Both the position numbers and the translations under genes were made by a program. Source: an uncultured Eubacteriales bacterium (lineage in GTDB: Bacteria; Bacillota; Clostridia; Oscillospirales; Acutalibacteraceae). Taken from it: a DNA stretch of 64,000 bases. Positions 15,301 through 23,461 of this stretch are shown piece by piece (the stretch's first letter is position 1; every line of letters starts with the position of its first letter). The notes beneath the pieces are model-generated. The model saw only the letters and a list, made by a program, of their open reading frames with translations. It did not search any database and was not told the origin of the DNA. The stretch lies in the NCBI GenBank assembly GCA_934630515.1, contig CAKTVV010000001.1, positions 226,129 through 290,128 on the forward strand, given 5' to 3'.

Positions 15301-17742
15301 GCCGCCCGCAGCACCGCTGCCGGTGAAGTAACTATCCTGCACCAGCGTCTGACCGATCAGTCCGCCGGCAATACCGCCCGCATTGGCGCCGGACAGCGTT
15401 ACCGTTTCGTCGGCGTAGCACCGCTCAATCACCGGCTGTGCCGGGTCGGTATCTTCATACCCCTTATCGGTGAAAATGTAGCCCACGATGGAACCCACCA
15501 TGCCGCCTTCTACCGTCAGTGAGCTGTGGATCACGCCCACGTTGCGGATCTTGGCGCCCTCATGCGCCTTGGGGAACAGACCGGTGCCTGTCCAGTAGTC
15601 GCCGCCGGTCTTATTCACATACAGACCGCTGACGGTATGGCCGTCGCCGTCAAAGTCACCCTTGAAGGTGAGGTTCGTGGTATCGGTGTTGTTTGTACCG
15701 ACAAACCAGCTTCTGGGGTTATTCGCCAGGTCGCTGTTCACCACGATATCGGCGGTCAGCTTATAATAGCGACCGGCGGTATCCTGATCGTTCACCAGCT
15801 TCGCCAGCTGCTCCGCCGTGGCGATCTGGTAGGGGTCTTTCTCCGTACCGGCGCCGCCGGCATAGCTGTCGGCAATGCTCCCGTCCCAGCCCTCGCCGGG
15901 CACATCCGCCTTATCGAACACCCGCAGAGTGGGCGTTCCGGTGGGGTTGGTCTTCCACACCGCTGCGAAATCAAAGCCAGCCAGCCCCTCCAGCGCCGCA
16001 TCGCCGGTCATCTGCTCGACGGTGCGCTGCCAAGCGTTGTTGCCAAAGGCACCGGCTGCCTCGCCCACGGTGCTGTAGACGTTGGTGTACTGCACGTCGC
16101 CGCCGGGCAGCGCCGCCGTGGTATAGAACCGCTTCACCACCACATAGTTGCTCCAGTGAGCGGCATATACGCCGCCCGCAGCACCGCTGCCGGTGAAGTA
16201 ACTATCCTGCACCAGCGTCTGACCGATCAGTCCGCCGGCAATACCGCCCGCATTGGCGCCGGACAGCGTTACCGTTTCGTCGGCGTAGCACCGCTCAATC
16301 ACCGGCTGTGCCGGGTCGGTATCTTCATACCCCTTATCGGTGAAAATGTAGCCCACGATGGAACCCACCATGCCGCCTTCTACCGTCAGTGAGCTGTGGA
16401 TCACGCCCACGTTGCGGATCTTGGCGCCCTCATGCGCCTTGGGGAACAGACCGGTGCCCGTCCAGTAGTCGCCGCCGGTTCTGTTCACATACAGACCGCT
16501 GACGGTATGGCCGTCGCCGTCGAAATCGCCCTTGAAGGTGAAATTCGTAATGTCGTTGTTGTCCGTGCCGACGAACCAGCTCTTGGGGCTGTTCGTCAGG
16601 TCGCTGTTCACCACGATATCGGCGGTCAGCTTATAATAGTGACCGGCAGTATTCTGATCGTTCACCAGCCGTGCCAGCTGCTCCGCCGTGGCAATCTGAT
16701 AGGGGTCCTTCTCCGTACCGGCGCCGCCGGCATAGCTGTCGGCAATGCTCCCATCCCAGCCCTCGCCGGGCACATCCGCCTTATCGAACACCCGCAGAGT
16801 GGGCGTTCCGGTGGGGTTGGTCTTCCACACCGCTGCGAAATCAAAGCCAGCCAGCCCCTCCAGCGCCGCATCGCCGGTCATCTGCTCGACGGTGCGCTGC
16901 CAAGCGTTGTTGCCAAAGGCACCGGCTGCCTCGCCCACGGTGCTGTAGACGTTGGTGTACTGCACGTCGCCGCCGGGCAGCGCCGCCGTGGTATAGAACC
17001 GCTTCACCACCACATAGTTGCTCCAGTGAGCGGCATATACGCCGCCCGCAGCACCGCTGCCGGTGAAGTAACTATCCTGCACCAGCGTCTGACCGATCAG
17101 TCCGCCGGCAATACCGCCCGCATTGGCGCCGGACAGCGTTACCGTTTCGTCGGCGTAGCACCGCTCAATCACCGGCTGTGCCGGGTCGGTATCTTCATAC
17201 CCCTTATCGGTGAAAATGTAGCCCACGATGGAACCCACCATGCCGCCTTCTACCGTCAGTGAGCTGTGGATCACGCCCACGTTGCGGATCTTGGCGCCCT
17301 CATGCGCCTTGGGGAACAGACCGGTGCCCGTCCAGTAGTCGCCGCCGGTTCTGTTCACATACAGACCGCTGACGGTATGGCCGTCGCCGTCGAAATCGCC
17401 CTTGAAGGTGAAATTCGTAATGTCGTTGTTGTCCGTGCCGACGAACCAGCTCTTGGGGCTGTTCGTCAGGTCGCTGTTCACCACGATATCGGCGGTCAGC
17501 TTATAATAGTGACCGGCAGTATTCTGATCGTTCACCAGCTTCGCCAGCTGCTCCGCCGTGGCGATCTGGTAGGGGTCTTTCTCCGTACCGGCACCGCCGG
17601 CATAGCTGTCGGCAATGCTCCCGTCCCAGCCGGCTGCGGCGGCCGGCGCCGCAATCGCCGTCACGATCGCCGTCAGAGACAGGGTCAAGGACAGCAGGAT
17701 TGCCAGCAACCGCCGGGCCGGGGAAACCGTGTTCTTTTTCAT
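12370..17742 (-). CDS. Giant repeat-built surface protein (GLUG-like repeats, InlB-type repeat, C-terminal anchor)
   Basis: A 1790-residue exported protein. Signal peptide about 1-37, then five repeats of roughly 290-300 residues, each opening WDGSIADSYAGG or WSGxxAxDYAGG, then GTEKDPYQIATAEQLAKLV, DGDGHTVSGLYV and VGSIVGY, a GLUG/right-handed-beta-helix-like pattern. Repeats 1-3 are nearly identical; 4 and 5 are diverged. After them come an InlB/Listeria-Bacteroides-type repeat (GYKFMGWHVYRELDCEYTLD ... VTLYAKW), a jelly-roll carbohydrate-binding-like domain (FQGFEQYDADTLLGDG) and a C-terminal helix AVLLLAVSLAGVLA followed by CRRRKVTV. The tail TPTGDTT plus helix plus basic residues resembles a sortase signal but lacks a clear LPXTG. 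AAGGAGG sets the ATG at 17742. It follows a sugar ABC importer and probably binds a glycan or surface at the cell exterior; no catalytic motif seen. Confidence 0.85.
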   Translation of the reverse strand: MKKNTVSPARRLLAILLSLTLSLTAIVTAIAAPAAAAGWDGSIADSYAGGAGTEKDPYQIATAEQLAKLVNDQNTAGHYYKLTADIVVNSDLTNSPKSWFVGTDNNDITNFTFKGDFDGDGHTVSGLYVNRTGGDYWTGTGLFPKAHEGAKIRNVGVIHSSLTVEGGMVGSIVGYIFTDKGYEDTDPAQPVIERCYADETVTLSGANAGGIAGGLIGQTLVQDSYFTGSGAAGGVYAAHWSNYVVVKRFYTTAALPGGDVQYTNVYSTVGEAAGAFGNNAWQRTVEQMTGDAALEGLAGFDFAAVWKTNPTGTPTLRVFDKADVPGEGWDGSIADSYAGGAGTEKDPYQIATAEQLARLVNDQNTAGHYYKLTADIVVNSDLTNSPKSWFVGTDNNDITNFTFKGDFDGDGHTVSGLYVNRTGGDYWTGTGLFPKAHEGAKIRNVGVIHSSLTVEGGMVGSIVGYIFTDKGYEDTDPAQPVIERCYADETVTLSGANAGGIAGGLIGQTLVQDSYFTGSGAAGGVYAAHWSNYVVVKRFYTTAALPGGDVQYTNVYSTVGEAAGAFGNNAWQRTVEQMTGDAALEGLAGFDFAAVWKTNPTGTPTLRVFDKADVPGEGWDGSIADSYAGGAGTEKDPYQIATAEQLAKLVNDQDTAGRYYKLTADIVVNSDLANNPRSWFVGTNNTDTTNLTFKGDFDGDGHTVSGLYVNKTGGDYWTGTGLFPKAHEGAKIRNVGVIHSSLTVEGGMVGSIVGYIFTDKGYEDTDPAQPVIERCYADETVTLSGANAGGIAGGLIGQTLVQDSYFTGSGAAGGVYAAHWSNYVVVKRFYTTAALPGGDVQYTNVYSTVGEAAGAFGNNAWQRTVEQMTGEAAKENLDGFDFNAVWQTNEGGLPTLRKPDNKPIEPGTVWSGRIAADYAGGTGTKDDPYQIATAEQLAKLVNDSDTEGKFYVLTHNIVLNDTTAEDWYTAGSPKAWYSVNNDTAVRFQGYLEGSGHTVSGLYYGDQPGRDGYRSGLFPMIGGGAVIRNVGITHAYMSGFSNVGSIVGWSHDTGNHAAKPVITGCYADETVVLKGMRTGGIVGAGSLAVAMDNCFFAGSMEATENIKGGITAFFWNGTQSIVHCYSVDYPIHEPTSGATYELRDCYSNVEQANVRLRTKAQMTGEAARSSMTALEWDTIWVTAEGKTPRLLPVAAEHQVNGNNGTPGAVWSGQVATDYAGGTGTENDPYQIATGEQLAKLVSGLVNATQEDPKGVYYELTHDIVLNDTTAADWKDNAHAWFYSTWQQYEVHHGFRGHLNGNGHTVSGIYLDVVREGQVLAGLIPVIGESGVVENIGVIHSYIRGSDTKHGMGCVGALVGYCYDWTIPEDNDATGLLATIRGCFSDQTVTVIGNFVGGILGASPRAIRIENCYATGPLEVEGDGFKGGLTGYNWCGSQVKSPLVNCYAANDAKDPAVGKCFDSTVSTNVYGLVFSQSKTRILSLKSMRGANAKRYMDGFDFDNVWYACEDGTPVLRAFGTTSKYSNKSPFDKVQITFVTNGGNEVEPIVGEEGEKIVWPTVTRYGYKFMGWHVYRELDCEYTLDVFPMNNVTLYAKWEAVGIFQGFEQYDADTLLGDGLVHYHMGRADYDVDKVYEGGKSVRWLGTADSGKLVLFDKDNGQLTPGAEYDLTFWVYVDGDTVPQLTLLPMSRAKASADPAAVGLALPALNGAKRGQWQQVTYRFVAESKYLALSVIGGGETYFDDVAIVPTGRTTGRSDATPTGDTTSATVAVLLLAVSLAGVLACRRRKVTV
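15022..17631 (-). repeat. Three tandem 870-bp repeats inside the giant gene
   Basis: The same sequence recurs with a period of exactly 870 bases (for example GGCAATGCTC at 15871, 16741 and 17611), three in-frame copies of 290 codons. Blocks such as 15131-15590, 16001-16460 and 16871-17330 look almost base-for-base the same, so the copies are recent or kept alike by gene conversion. A fourth, diverged copy continues to about 14130. Confidence 0.9.
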
Positions 17743-17846
17743 GGCGTATCCTCCTTGTGCTTTCATAATTGGAAGCCGTCACGCAGCCCCGCCCGCCGTT
17801 CAGCTCCGGCAGACAGGCGCTGCGCTATCGGCGAAACCGCCTGAGA

Positions 17847-19268
17847 TCAAAAATCCTTCATCCGGGCGTTCAGCCGATTGACGCCCTCATTCACCTGATT
17901 GGCCATGGATTGCAGGGTCTGCTGGATCTGCTCCGGCTTGTTCTTGACGATGTTCCAATAGGTGAACCGATCCTGTCCCAGCGTATGGGAGCAGCCGGTC
18001 ATCAGCGGATAGAAATTAGTGGACTGATTTGCCACCTTCATGGCGAATTTCTGCGCCTCGCTGCTGAGATAGTCGTTGCTCAGGTCGTGGTTGGACAGAT
18101 CGGCGTAATAGCGAATGAACAGACCGGCGCCCTGAGGATTGGAGGCGCCCTTGCAGATGCCCCAGCCGCTCAGCGCCTTGCCGTAGGTGGGTTTGGTGCT
18201 GCCGTCAATGCTGGGAATCTCCACAAAGCCCACATGGGAGGCGTCCATCTTGCTCCAATAGCCGTACTTTTTCAGACCGAAGGTGCCCTCGAATGCCAGA
18301 CCGACCTTGCCGTTGACGAACTCATCCCGATAGTCCAGACCGATCCCGTGCATTAAGCCGTTATCCAGCCAGGTGGAAAGCTGGTTCATCGCTTTGGTCA
18401 GATTGGCGTTCAGTCCGCTGGAGAACTGCCCGTTATTGTAGAGATAGAAAGACACGCCGTAGCTGGCCCAGAACTGCTCACAGTCCACATAGCCGCCCAC
18501 ATAGCTGCTGCCCAGCCCCTTAACGGATTCCATCACCCGGGTCATGGTCTCCCAAGTCCAGTTGCCCTCATCCACATACTCCTGCGGAGTCTTGAGGTTA
18601 TTGGAGGAGAACAGCTTTTTGTTGTAATACACCAGCGAGGCGTCCACATTGCTGGTGGAGTTCACCAGATAGGTTTTTCCGTTGAGGGTGGTTGCCTTCG
18701 TGATGTTCTTATCCCAAATAGCGTCGGAGAGATTCACATTGCCCGCCGACAGGGGCTGCAGATCCCCCAGACAGGCCGGGAAATCGCCGTTGGACCAATA
18801 CACGTCCGGGGCATTCTGTGCGGCGATCTTGCCGGCAATGTTCGAGATGTACTGATCCTGAGGCACCAGCTCCAGCTTCACCTTAATGCCATACTTTTTC
18901 TGGAAGCCGTTGATCGCCGCCTGATTGATCTCGCCGCCCACGTTCTTCCAGAACGGGAACCGCACCGTGGTACCCTTCAGAGCGGAGGCGTCCGTGGATT
19001 GGTTCTTGCTGCTGCTGGAGGAGTTGTTTTTAGTGGTGGTGTTCTTGCCCGTATCCGACTGCCCGCCACCGGTGCCGGAATGGTCTGCGTCGGCGTCCGA
19101 GGACTGGGGATCGGAGATGTCACCGGACGTATCCGAGGTGATCCAGCTGATGCCGGAGTTGTCCGTCGGATCGGAGGTGCCCGCATCCTTGCTGCAGCCC
19201 ACGCAGGAGGCCAGCAGCAGCGTCAGCGCCAGAACGATCGCTGAGCCTTGAAAAACATACCTTTTCAT
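17847..19268 (-). CDS. Sugar ABC transporter substrate-binding lipoprotein
   Basis: A 473-residue lipoprotein (signal with ASCVGC) of the extracellular solute-binding family 1. After a Ser/Thr/Asn-rich linker (about 25-85), the domain starts TTVRFPFWKNVGGEINQAAI and continues with YGIKVKLELVPQDQYISNIA and GKTYLVNSTSNVDASLVYYN, the usual sugar-binding lobes. The ATG at 19268 is nine bases after AAAGG; an ATG three codons earlier overlaps that site. The downstream-facing permeases at 19308-21218 lie just upstream, so these three genes form one importer. No ATPase gene is present. Confidence 0.88.
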   Translation of the reverse strand: MKRYVFQGSAIVLALTLLLASCVGCSKDAGTSDPTDNSGISWITSDTSGDISDPQSSDADADHSGTGGGQSDTGKNTTTKNNSSSSSKNQSTDASALKGTTVRFPFWKNVGGEINQAAINGFQKKYGIKVKLELVPQDQYISNIAGKIAAQNAPDVYWSNGDFPACLGDLQPLSAGNVNLSDAIWDKNITKATTLNGKTYLVNSTSNVDASLVYYNKKLFSSNNLKTPQEYVDEGNWTWETMTRVMESVKGLGSSYVGGYVDCEQFWASYGVSFYLYNNGQFSSGLNANLTKAMNQLSTWLDNGLMHGIGLDYRDEFVNGKVGLAFEGTFGLKKYGYWSKMDASHVGFVEIPSIDGSTKPTYGKALSGWGICKGASNPQGAGLFIRYYADLSNHDLSNDYLSSEAQKFAMKVANQSTNFYPLMTGCSHTLGQDRFTYWNIVKNKPEQIQQTLQSMANQVNEGVNRLNARMKDF

Positions 19269-19307
19269 ACAAGTCATCCTTTCTCTGTATAGCAGTGGCT
19301 CTATAGG

Positions 19308-20303
19308 TCAACCGGTGATACCCACACGGTCGATGCTTTCGATAAACCAGCGCTGTACGATAATGTAAATGATCAGCACCGGAATAATAAAGAGTAAGCA
19401 GCCCGCCATCAGCACCGAGGTGCTTTCCGGCTGACTGGGCACCAGATTGTAGCCGTGCCCGGGCAGGTTCTTCGGCATCATCATCAGCCAGACCGCCAGC
19501 GGATAGTTTTCCGTCATATACATAGAGGAGAGGAAATAGTCGTTCCAGTGCCAGATGATGGAGAACACCGACACCGTGAGGATCACCACGCCCGAGGACG
19601 GCACGGCAATCCGCAGGAACGTGCGGATGGGACCGGCGCCGTCGATCCAGGCAGCCTCCTCCAGCTCCGCCGGCAGGCTCTTAAAGAACTGTATATAGAT
19701 GTAGATCAATATCCCCGATCGCAGCCCCGCCGCAAACAGGGAGGGCAGATAAAACGCCCAGGGAGTATCCAGAATGCTCACCCGCAGGTCGGTACCGGTC
19801 AGCCGGTTCACCAGCCCCAAAATCCCGAGAAAATCCAGCTGGGAATGGTTCACTACCCGGGGGATGATGATCATGGTGTCCGGAATGAGAATGGTCAGAA
19901 ACAACAGCCCCATAAACAGCCGCTTCAGCGGGAATTTGAACCGGGCGAAGCCATAGGCGGCGATGGCGCAGGAGACAATCTCCAGCAGAGCGCTGACCAT
20001 CTCCAGCGTCAGGGTGGAACGCAGCGCCGGGCCGAAATTCAGCACCTCCGCCGCCGCCTTGAAATTCGTCAGCGGGTCGATCTTCTCCGGGATCCACACC
20101 CTCACCGAGTTCAGGAACGAATCCCGGGAACGCAGGGAGGTGGAGATCATGTAAAACAGCGGATAGATGATCACAAAGCTGATCGCCAGCAGCAGCAGGA
20201 TACGGAACACCCCATAGGCGCCCCGCCCGGCACTGCGCAGGCGAGCCGTTTCCAGATTCTGGCGCTGCGCCGCCGTTTGGGTGTTTTTCTCTTTTTTCAG
20301 CAT
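19308..20303 (-). CDS. Sugar ABC transporter permease, MalG type
   Basis: A 331-residue inner-membrane permease. About six membrane segments: ILLLLAISFVIIYPLFYMIS near residues 35-55, then further helices, the EAA loop ELEEAAWIDGAGPIRTFLRI (about 215-235) that docks on the ATPase, and the last helix LLFIIPVLIIYIIVQRWF. The ending of the protein, VQRWFIESIDRVGITG, is typical of the MalG/LacG subgroup. The start ATG at 20303 has AAGGGGG seven bases upstream; a GTG one codon before is possible. Its partner permease ends 12 bases upstream, and the substrate-binding protein gene follows. Confidence 0.9.
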   Translation of the reverse strand: MLKKEKNTQTAAQRQNLETARLRSAGRGAYGVFRILLLLAISFVIIYPLFYMISTSLRSRDSFLNSVRVWIPEKIDPLTNFKAAAEVLNFGPALRSTLTLEMVSALLEIVSCAIAAYGFARFKFPLKRLFMGLLFLTILIPDTMIIIPRVVNHSQLDFLGILGLVNRLTGTDLRVSILDTPWAFYLPSLFAAGLRSGILIYIYIQFFKSLPAELEEAAWIDGAGPIRTFLRIAVPSSGVVILTVSVFSIIWHWNDYFLSSMYMTENYPLAVWLMMMPKNLPGHGYNLVPSQPESTSVLMAGCLLFIIPVLIIYIIVQRWFIESIDRVGITG

Positions 20304-20315
20304 CACCGCACCCCC

Positions 20316-21218
20316 TTACGACCAGCGCCGCAGCAGAAAATGGTTATATGCCCACAGCAGCAGCCCCATGATGATCCCCACTAAGGCGAAGTAGAACCAC
20401 AGCACGGCGGAGGTCTCGTCGTAGTTGCCGCCCTTCATCAGCGTGTACATGGACTGGATCATGGGATTGCGGCTGCTGGTGAACTGCTCCACCATGGTGA
20501 ATACCGCCACCAGCAGCGTCACCTGCCCCAGACTGGGGAAGGTGATGAACCAGAACTCCTCCCACTTGGTGGCGCCCTCCACCCGGGACGCCTCATACAG
20601 CGAGGAGGGCACCGACTGCAGCCCGGCGATGAACAGCACCGTCTGGATGCCGCTGCTCCAGATCAGGTCGAAAATACTGCTGATCGCCGTCTGTGCGTAG
20701 TCCGACAGCGCAGAGGGCAGATTGAGAAATTCCACCACATCGGAAACGTCGAACATATTGCCCGACAGAGAGGCGCCGGTGGTGGACGCCTCCATGCTGC
20801 CGGTGGTCATGAACAGCAGCTCCATCACGATGCCGCTGGCGATGATGACCGGCAGGAAGAATACTGACCGGAAAAAGGTGCGGCCCCGGAATTTCTGATT
20901 GAGGATCAGCGCCAGCGTCAGGCTGATGAGCAGGATAATGGGCAGCTGATAGAGCAGCGAGGTCACCGCCGTGCCCAGTGTGGCGGTGTAGGCGCCGCTT
21001 TGCAGCAGCGCATAGCGGTAATGCTGCAGCCCCACAAACTGCGTCGTCAGCCCCTCGTTATTCAGGCTCACATCGGAAAAGGAGAACCACAGCGACTGCC
21101 CCACCGGGATGGCGAAGAACAGCACAAAGCCGATCAGCCAGGGGGTGATGAACAGCAGCCCGTAGCGGCTTTTCAGCGCCTCAATACCCCGGTGCTTGCG
21201 CAGCTTCTTCTGTTTCAT
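20316..21218 (-). CDS. Sugar ABC transporter permease, MalF/UgpA type
   Basis: A 300-residue permease beginning MKQKKLRKHRGIEALKSRYG then LLFITPWLIGFVLFFAIPVG (first helix). It has about six helices and the EAA loop LYEASRVEGATKWEEFWFIT (about 210-230), although the canonical DGA is VEGA here. It starts inside the last codon of the DUF5696-like gene (ATGA overlap), implying translational coupling, and is followed 12 bases later by its MalG-type partner. Confidence 0.9.
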   Translation of the reverse strand: MKQKKLRKHRGIEALKSRYGLLFITPWLIGFVLFFAIPVGQSLWFSFSDVSLNNEGLTTQFVGLQHYRYALLQSGAYTATLGTAVTSLLYQLPIILLISLTLALILNQKFRGRTFFRSVFFLPVIIASGIVMELLFMTTGSMEASTTGASLSGNMFDVSDVVEFLNLPSALSDYAQTAISSIFDLIWSSGIQTVLFIAGLQSVPSSLYEASRVEGATKWEEFWFITFPSLGQVTLLVAVFTMVEQFTSSRNPMIQSMYTLMKGGNYDETSAVLWFYFALVGIIMGLLLWAYNHFLLRRWS

Positions 21219-23461
21219 GGCGCAACCCTCCCCACGATGAAGTCCTGCCCGCCGACGGTCCCCAGCGGCGTCTCCTGCGGCTGGGTGCCGAAGTTCACAT
21301 ACACCCGGGTGCCGTCCTCAAACTCGGTCATACGCAGCTGTGCATTGAGGATGGTATGGCCGGTGATGGTCTGCCCCGCCACCGCCGCATAATAGGCGGC
21401 GGTACGGGCGGTCTGCTCCAACAGGGTCTCCCGTATATCCGCATAGCGGCTGCCGTAAAACACCGGCTGGTCGGCGGCGATCAGACGGGTATCGTAGGCG
21501 GCGGTGACAGTGTAATTGAGCGCCACCCCGCTCTCCACCGATAACAGCAGCTGCCGCACCGGATCCTCCGCCAGATTGACGCTTTCGCCTGCCAGCGCCA
21601 CCGCTCCCTTAAATACCAGAGCGTAGAACGGAATATCCTCATCGAAAATGCGTTCCTTCGAGGAGGTCAGCGGCACATCCGTCACCCGATCCGCCACGGC
21701 GGCGGCGTAGGCGTTGGCGTCGCTGCCCAGCAGCTTTTTCCCGCTCTGCCGCAGCGCCTGCATGGCGGCGGCGGCGTCCTGCGCCATTGCGCCTTTGGCA
21801 TAGGCGGCGGTGTCGGTGCGGTTGGAATAATCCGACCACGCCGTGTTGGAGAGCGCCGCCAGACTATATCCGGTGAACGCAGCACTGCCGGTCTTTTTCA
21901 GCAGCGTGGCGGCGGCATCCTGCAGCCGATCCCGTGCCAGCAGCCGATACCGGCTCTCTTCGATCCGGCTGCGGGTGGCGATATCGAAATCGTATTGCAG
22001 GGCAATCTTGCGGCTGGCGCACTGGGCGCTGTCAAAGAACAGCCGGAAGCCGTTGCCGCTGCGCTTCAGGTTCACCAAGTCAAAATCCACATAGGTTTCC
22101 ACGCCGTGGTCGGCGCAATAGGCCGCCAGCGCATCCACACCCCGGCGTCCGCCCAGCTGCCCGCTGATCTGAAACCCACCCGCCAGCTGACTGACGGTCA
22201 GTCCGGTCTTTCCGAAGCCGGTCAACTGCACCGAGGGCTGCAAGCCCTGCTGCAGCAGCTCCGCAGTGATGTCCTGCGCCTGCTGCGCCGTCGTTGCCGC
22301 AAACAGAGAGGAATAGGGGATCCCCAGAAAGGACTGGGACAGCATAACGCCGCCGATAAAATTCAGATGCAGCGCCGTGTCGGCAGCGGAGCCGGTCAAG
22401 CCCAGATACGAACGATACAGCTGTGCCATTCCGGTGTAGGTAGCGTCGCCGCCGGTCAGCGGATAAAAGCCGACCGCCAGCTCCGACGCCGTGATCCCGT
22501 CGGCATAGATGGTGTTTTTCACCTTGGAATCCACCAGCAGGGTGGTCTTATTCGCCGTATAGCCCCGCATGACGAAGGAAGCCCATACGGAGGAATAGCC
22601 ATACGCCCGGGCGCCGCTGCTCACCTGAATGACTGCGCTCTCGGCACCCTCCTCGATGATGGCGCACACCGCCGTGTCGCCGCTTTTGGCTCCATACACC
22701 GGCAGGCGGACGTATTTTTCCGTGGTGGGCAGATCCCATTGCTCAATGGCGGGATCGGTGCCGTACACCTGCGCCGCATAGCTGTCGCCCTGCTGGGAAA
22801 CGGTCTTGGGATAGATCAGCGCACCGGAGCCGGAGGGCACCAGCAGCCAGCTGTCCGCCCGGTCATTCTCGGCAGCGCAGAAGAACGGCGCCAGTGCGAT
22901 CGACACCAGCTTGTTCCTGCCCTCCTGGATCTCTCCGGTCACCACCCGCATCACCACACCGGTGTCCCGCAGCCGGTATTCCACCGGGATCATAATGGCA
23001 ATATCGTCGAAGTAGTACTCTACCCGCAGACCGTCCGACAGCGTCCGGCAGACCGTGCGTCCGCCCTTGACCGCCCCGGCATAGGCGGAGAGGGTATCCT
23101 CCGTCTGGGTCTCATCGGAAATGTAGTTGACCGCCAGCGCCGAATTTACCAGCGGATGGCGCCGCACCGGGTCGCCGTATGCGTCCAGCTGCGGCGTTTC
23201 CGGCTCCGCCGGGGAGGTCCCCCAGGTGCGCCCGGTGGCGGTCTCCACCAGCCGGACGCCGCCCTTGTCGCCGTCCCACTCCAGACGGAAGCGCTCATTC
23301 TGCGCCAGCAGCGCCGTCTCCGGCTCGGCAGACGCCGCCTGCTCGTCGAACGCCTGCGCCGCCGGCGGCGTCTGGGTCCCGCAGGAGGCGCACAGCAGCA
23401 GGAGCGCCGCTGCCATCAGCAGGCAGCCGCCCCTCTGCAACCCTCTTGCCATCCGTCTCAT
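21215..23461 (-). CDS. DUF5696-like exported lipoprotein
   Basis: A 748-residue lipoprotein (LLLLCASCG signal, Cys about 25). The N-terminal third is beta-rich (NERFRLEWDGDKGGVRLVET, TGRTWGTSP), and the rest reads like a TIM-barrel enzyme domain with a long-range pattern of strands and helices (GGRRGVDALAAYCADHGVET, YVDFDLVNLKRSGNGFRLFF, KKLLGSDANAYAAAVADRVT). It matches my memory of DUF5696 proteins, which occur beside sugar permeases and Yip1-domain proteins in Firmicutes and may be glycoside hydrolases; the reaction is not known. The ATG at 23461 overlaps the stop of the gene before it, and its own stop overlaps the next permease start, so three genes are translationally coupled. Longer starts in the same frame lie inside the upstream gene. 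Confidence 0.7.
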   Translation of the reverse strand: MRRMARGLQRGGCLLMAAALLLLCASCGTQTPPAAQAFDEQAASAEPETALLAQNERFRLEWDGDKGGVRLVETATGRTWGTSPAEPETPQLDAYGDPVRRHPLVNSALAVNYISDETQTEDTLSAYAGAVKGGRTVCRTLSDGLRVEYYFDDIAIMIPVEYRLRDTGVVMRVVTGEIQEGRNKLVSIALAPFFCAAENDRADSWLLVPSGSGALIYPKTVSQQGDSYAAQVYGTDPAIEQWDLPTTEKYVRLPVYGAKSGDTAVCAIIEEGAESAVIQVSSGARAYGYSSVWASFVMRGYTANKTTLLVDSKVKNTIYADGITASELAVGFYPLTGGDATYTGMAQLYRSYLGLTGSAADTALHLNFIGGVMLSQSFLGIPYSSLFAATTAQQAQDITAELLQQGLQPSVQLTGFGKTGLTVSQLAGGFQISGQLGGRRGVDALAAYCADHGVETYVDFDLVNLKRSGNGFRLFFDSAQCASRKIALQYDFDIATRSRIEESRYRLLARDRLQDAAATLLKKTGSAAFTGYSLAALSNTAWSDYSNRTDTAAYAKGAMAQDAAAAMQALRQSGKKLLGSDANAYAAAVADRVTDVPLTSSKERIFDEDIPFYALVFKGAVALAGESVNLAEDPVRQLLLSVESGVALNYTVTAAYDTRLIAADQPVFYGSRYADIRETLLEQTARTAAYYAAVAGQTITGHTILNAQLRMTEFEDGTRVYVNFGTQPQETPLGTVGGQDFIVGRVAP

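Noticed and set aside
15022..17631. Possible CRISPR or other array because of exact repeats
   Set aside because: Repeat unit is 870 bases, in frame, and codes for protein domains.
12370..17742. LPXTG cell-wall anchor
   Set aside because: No LPXTG or NPXTG; only PTGD precedes the final helix.
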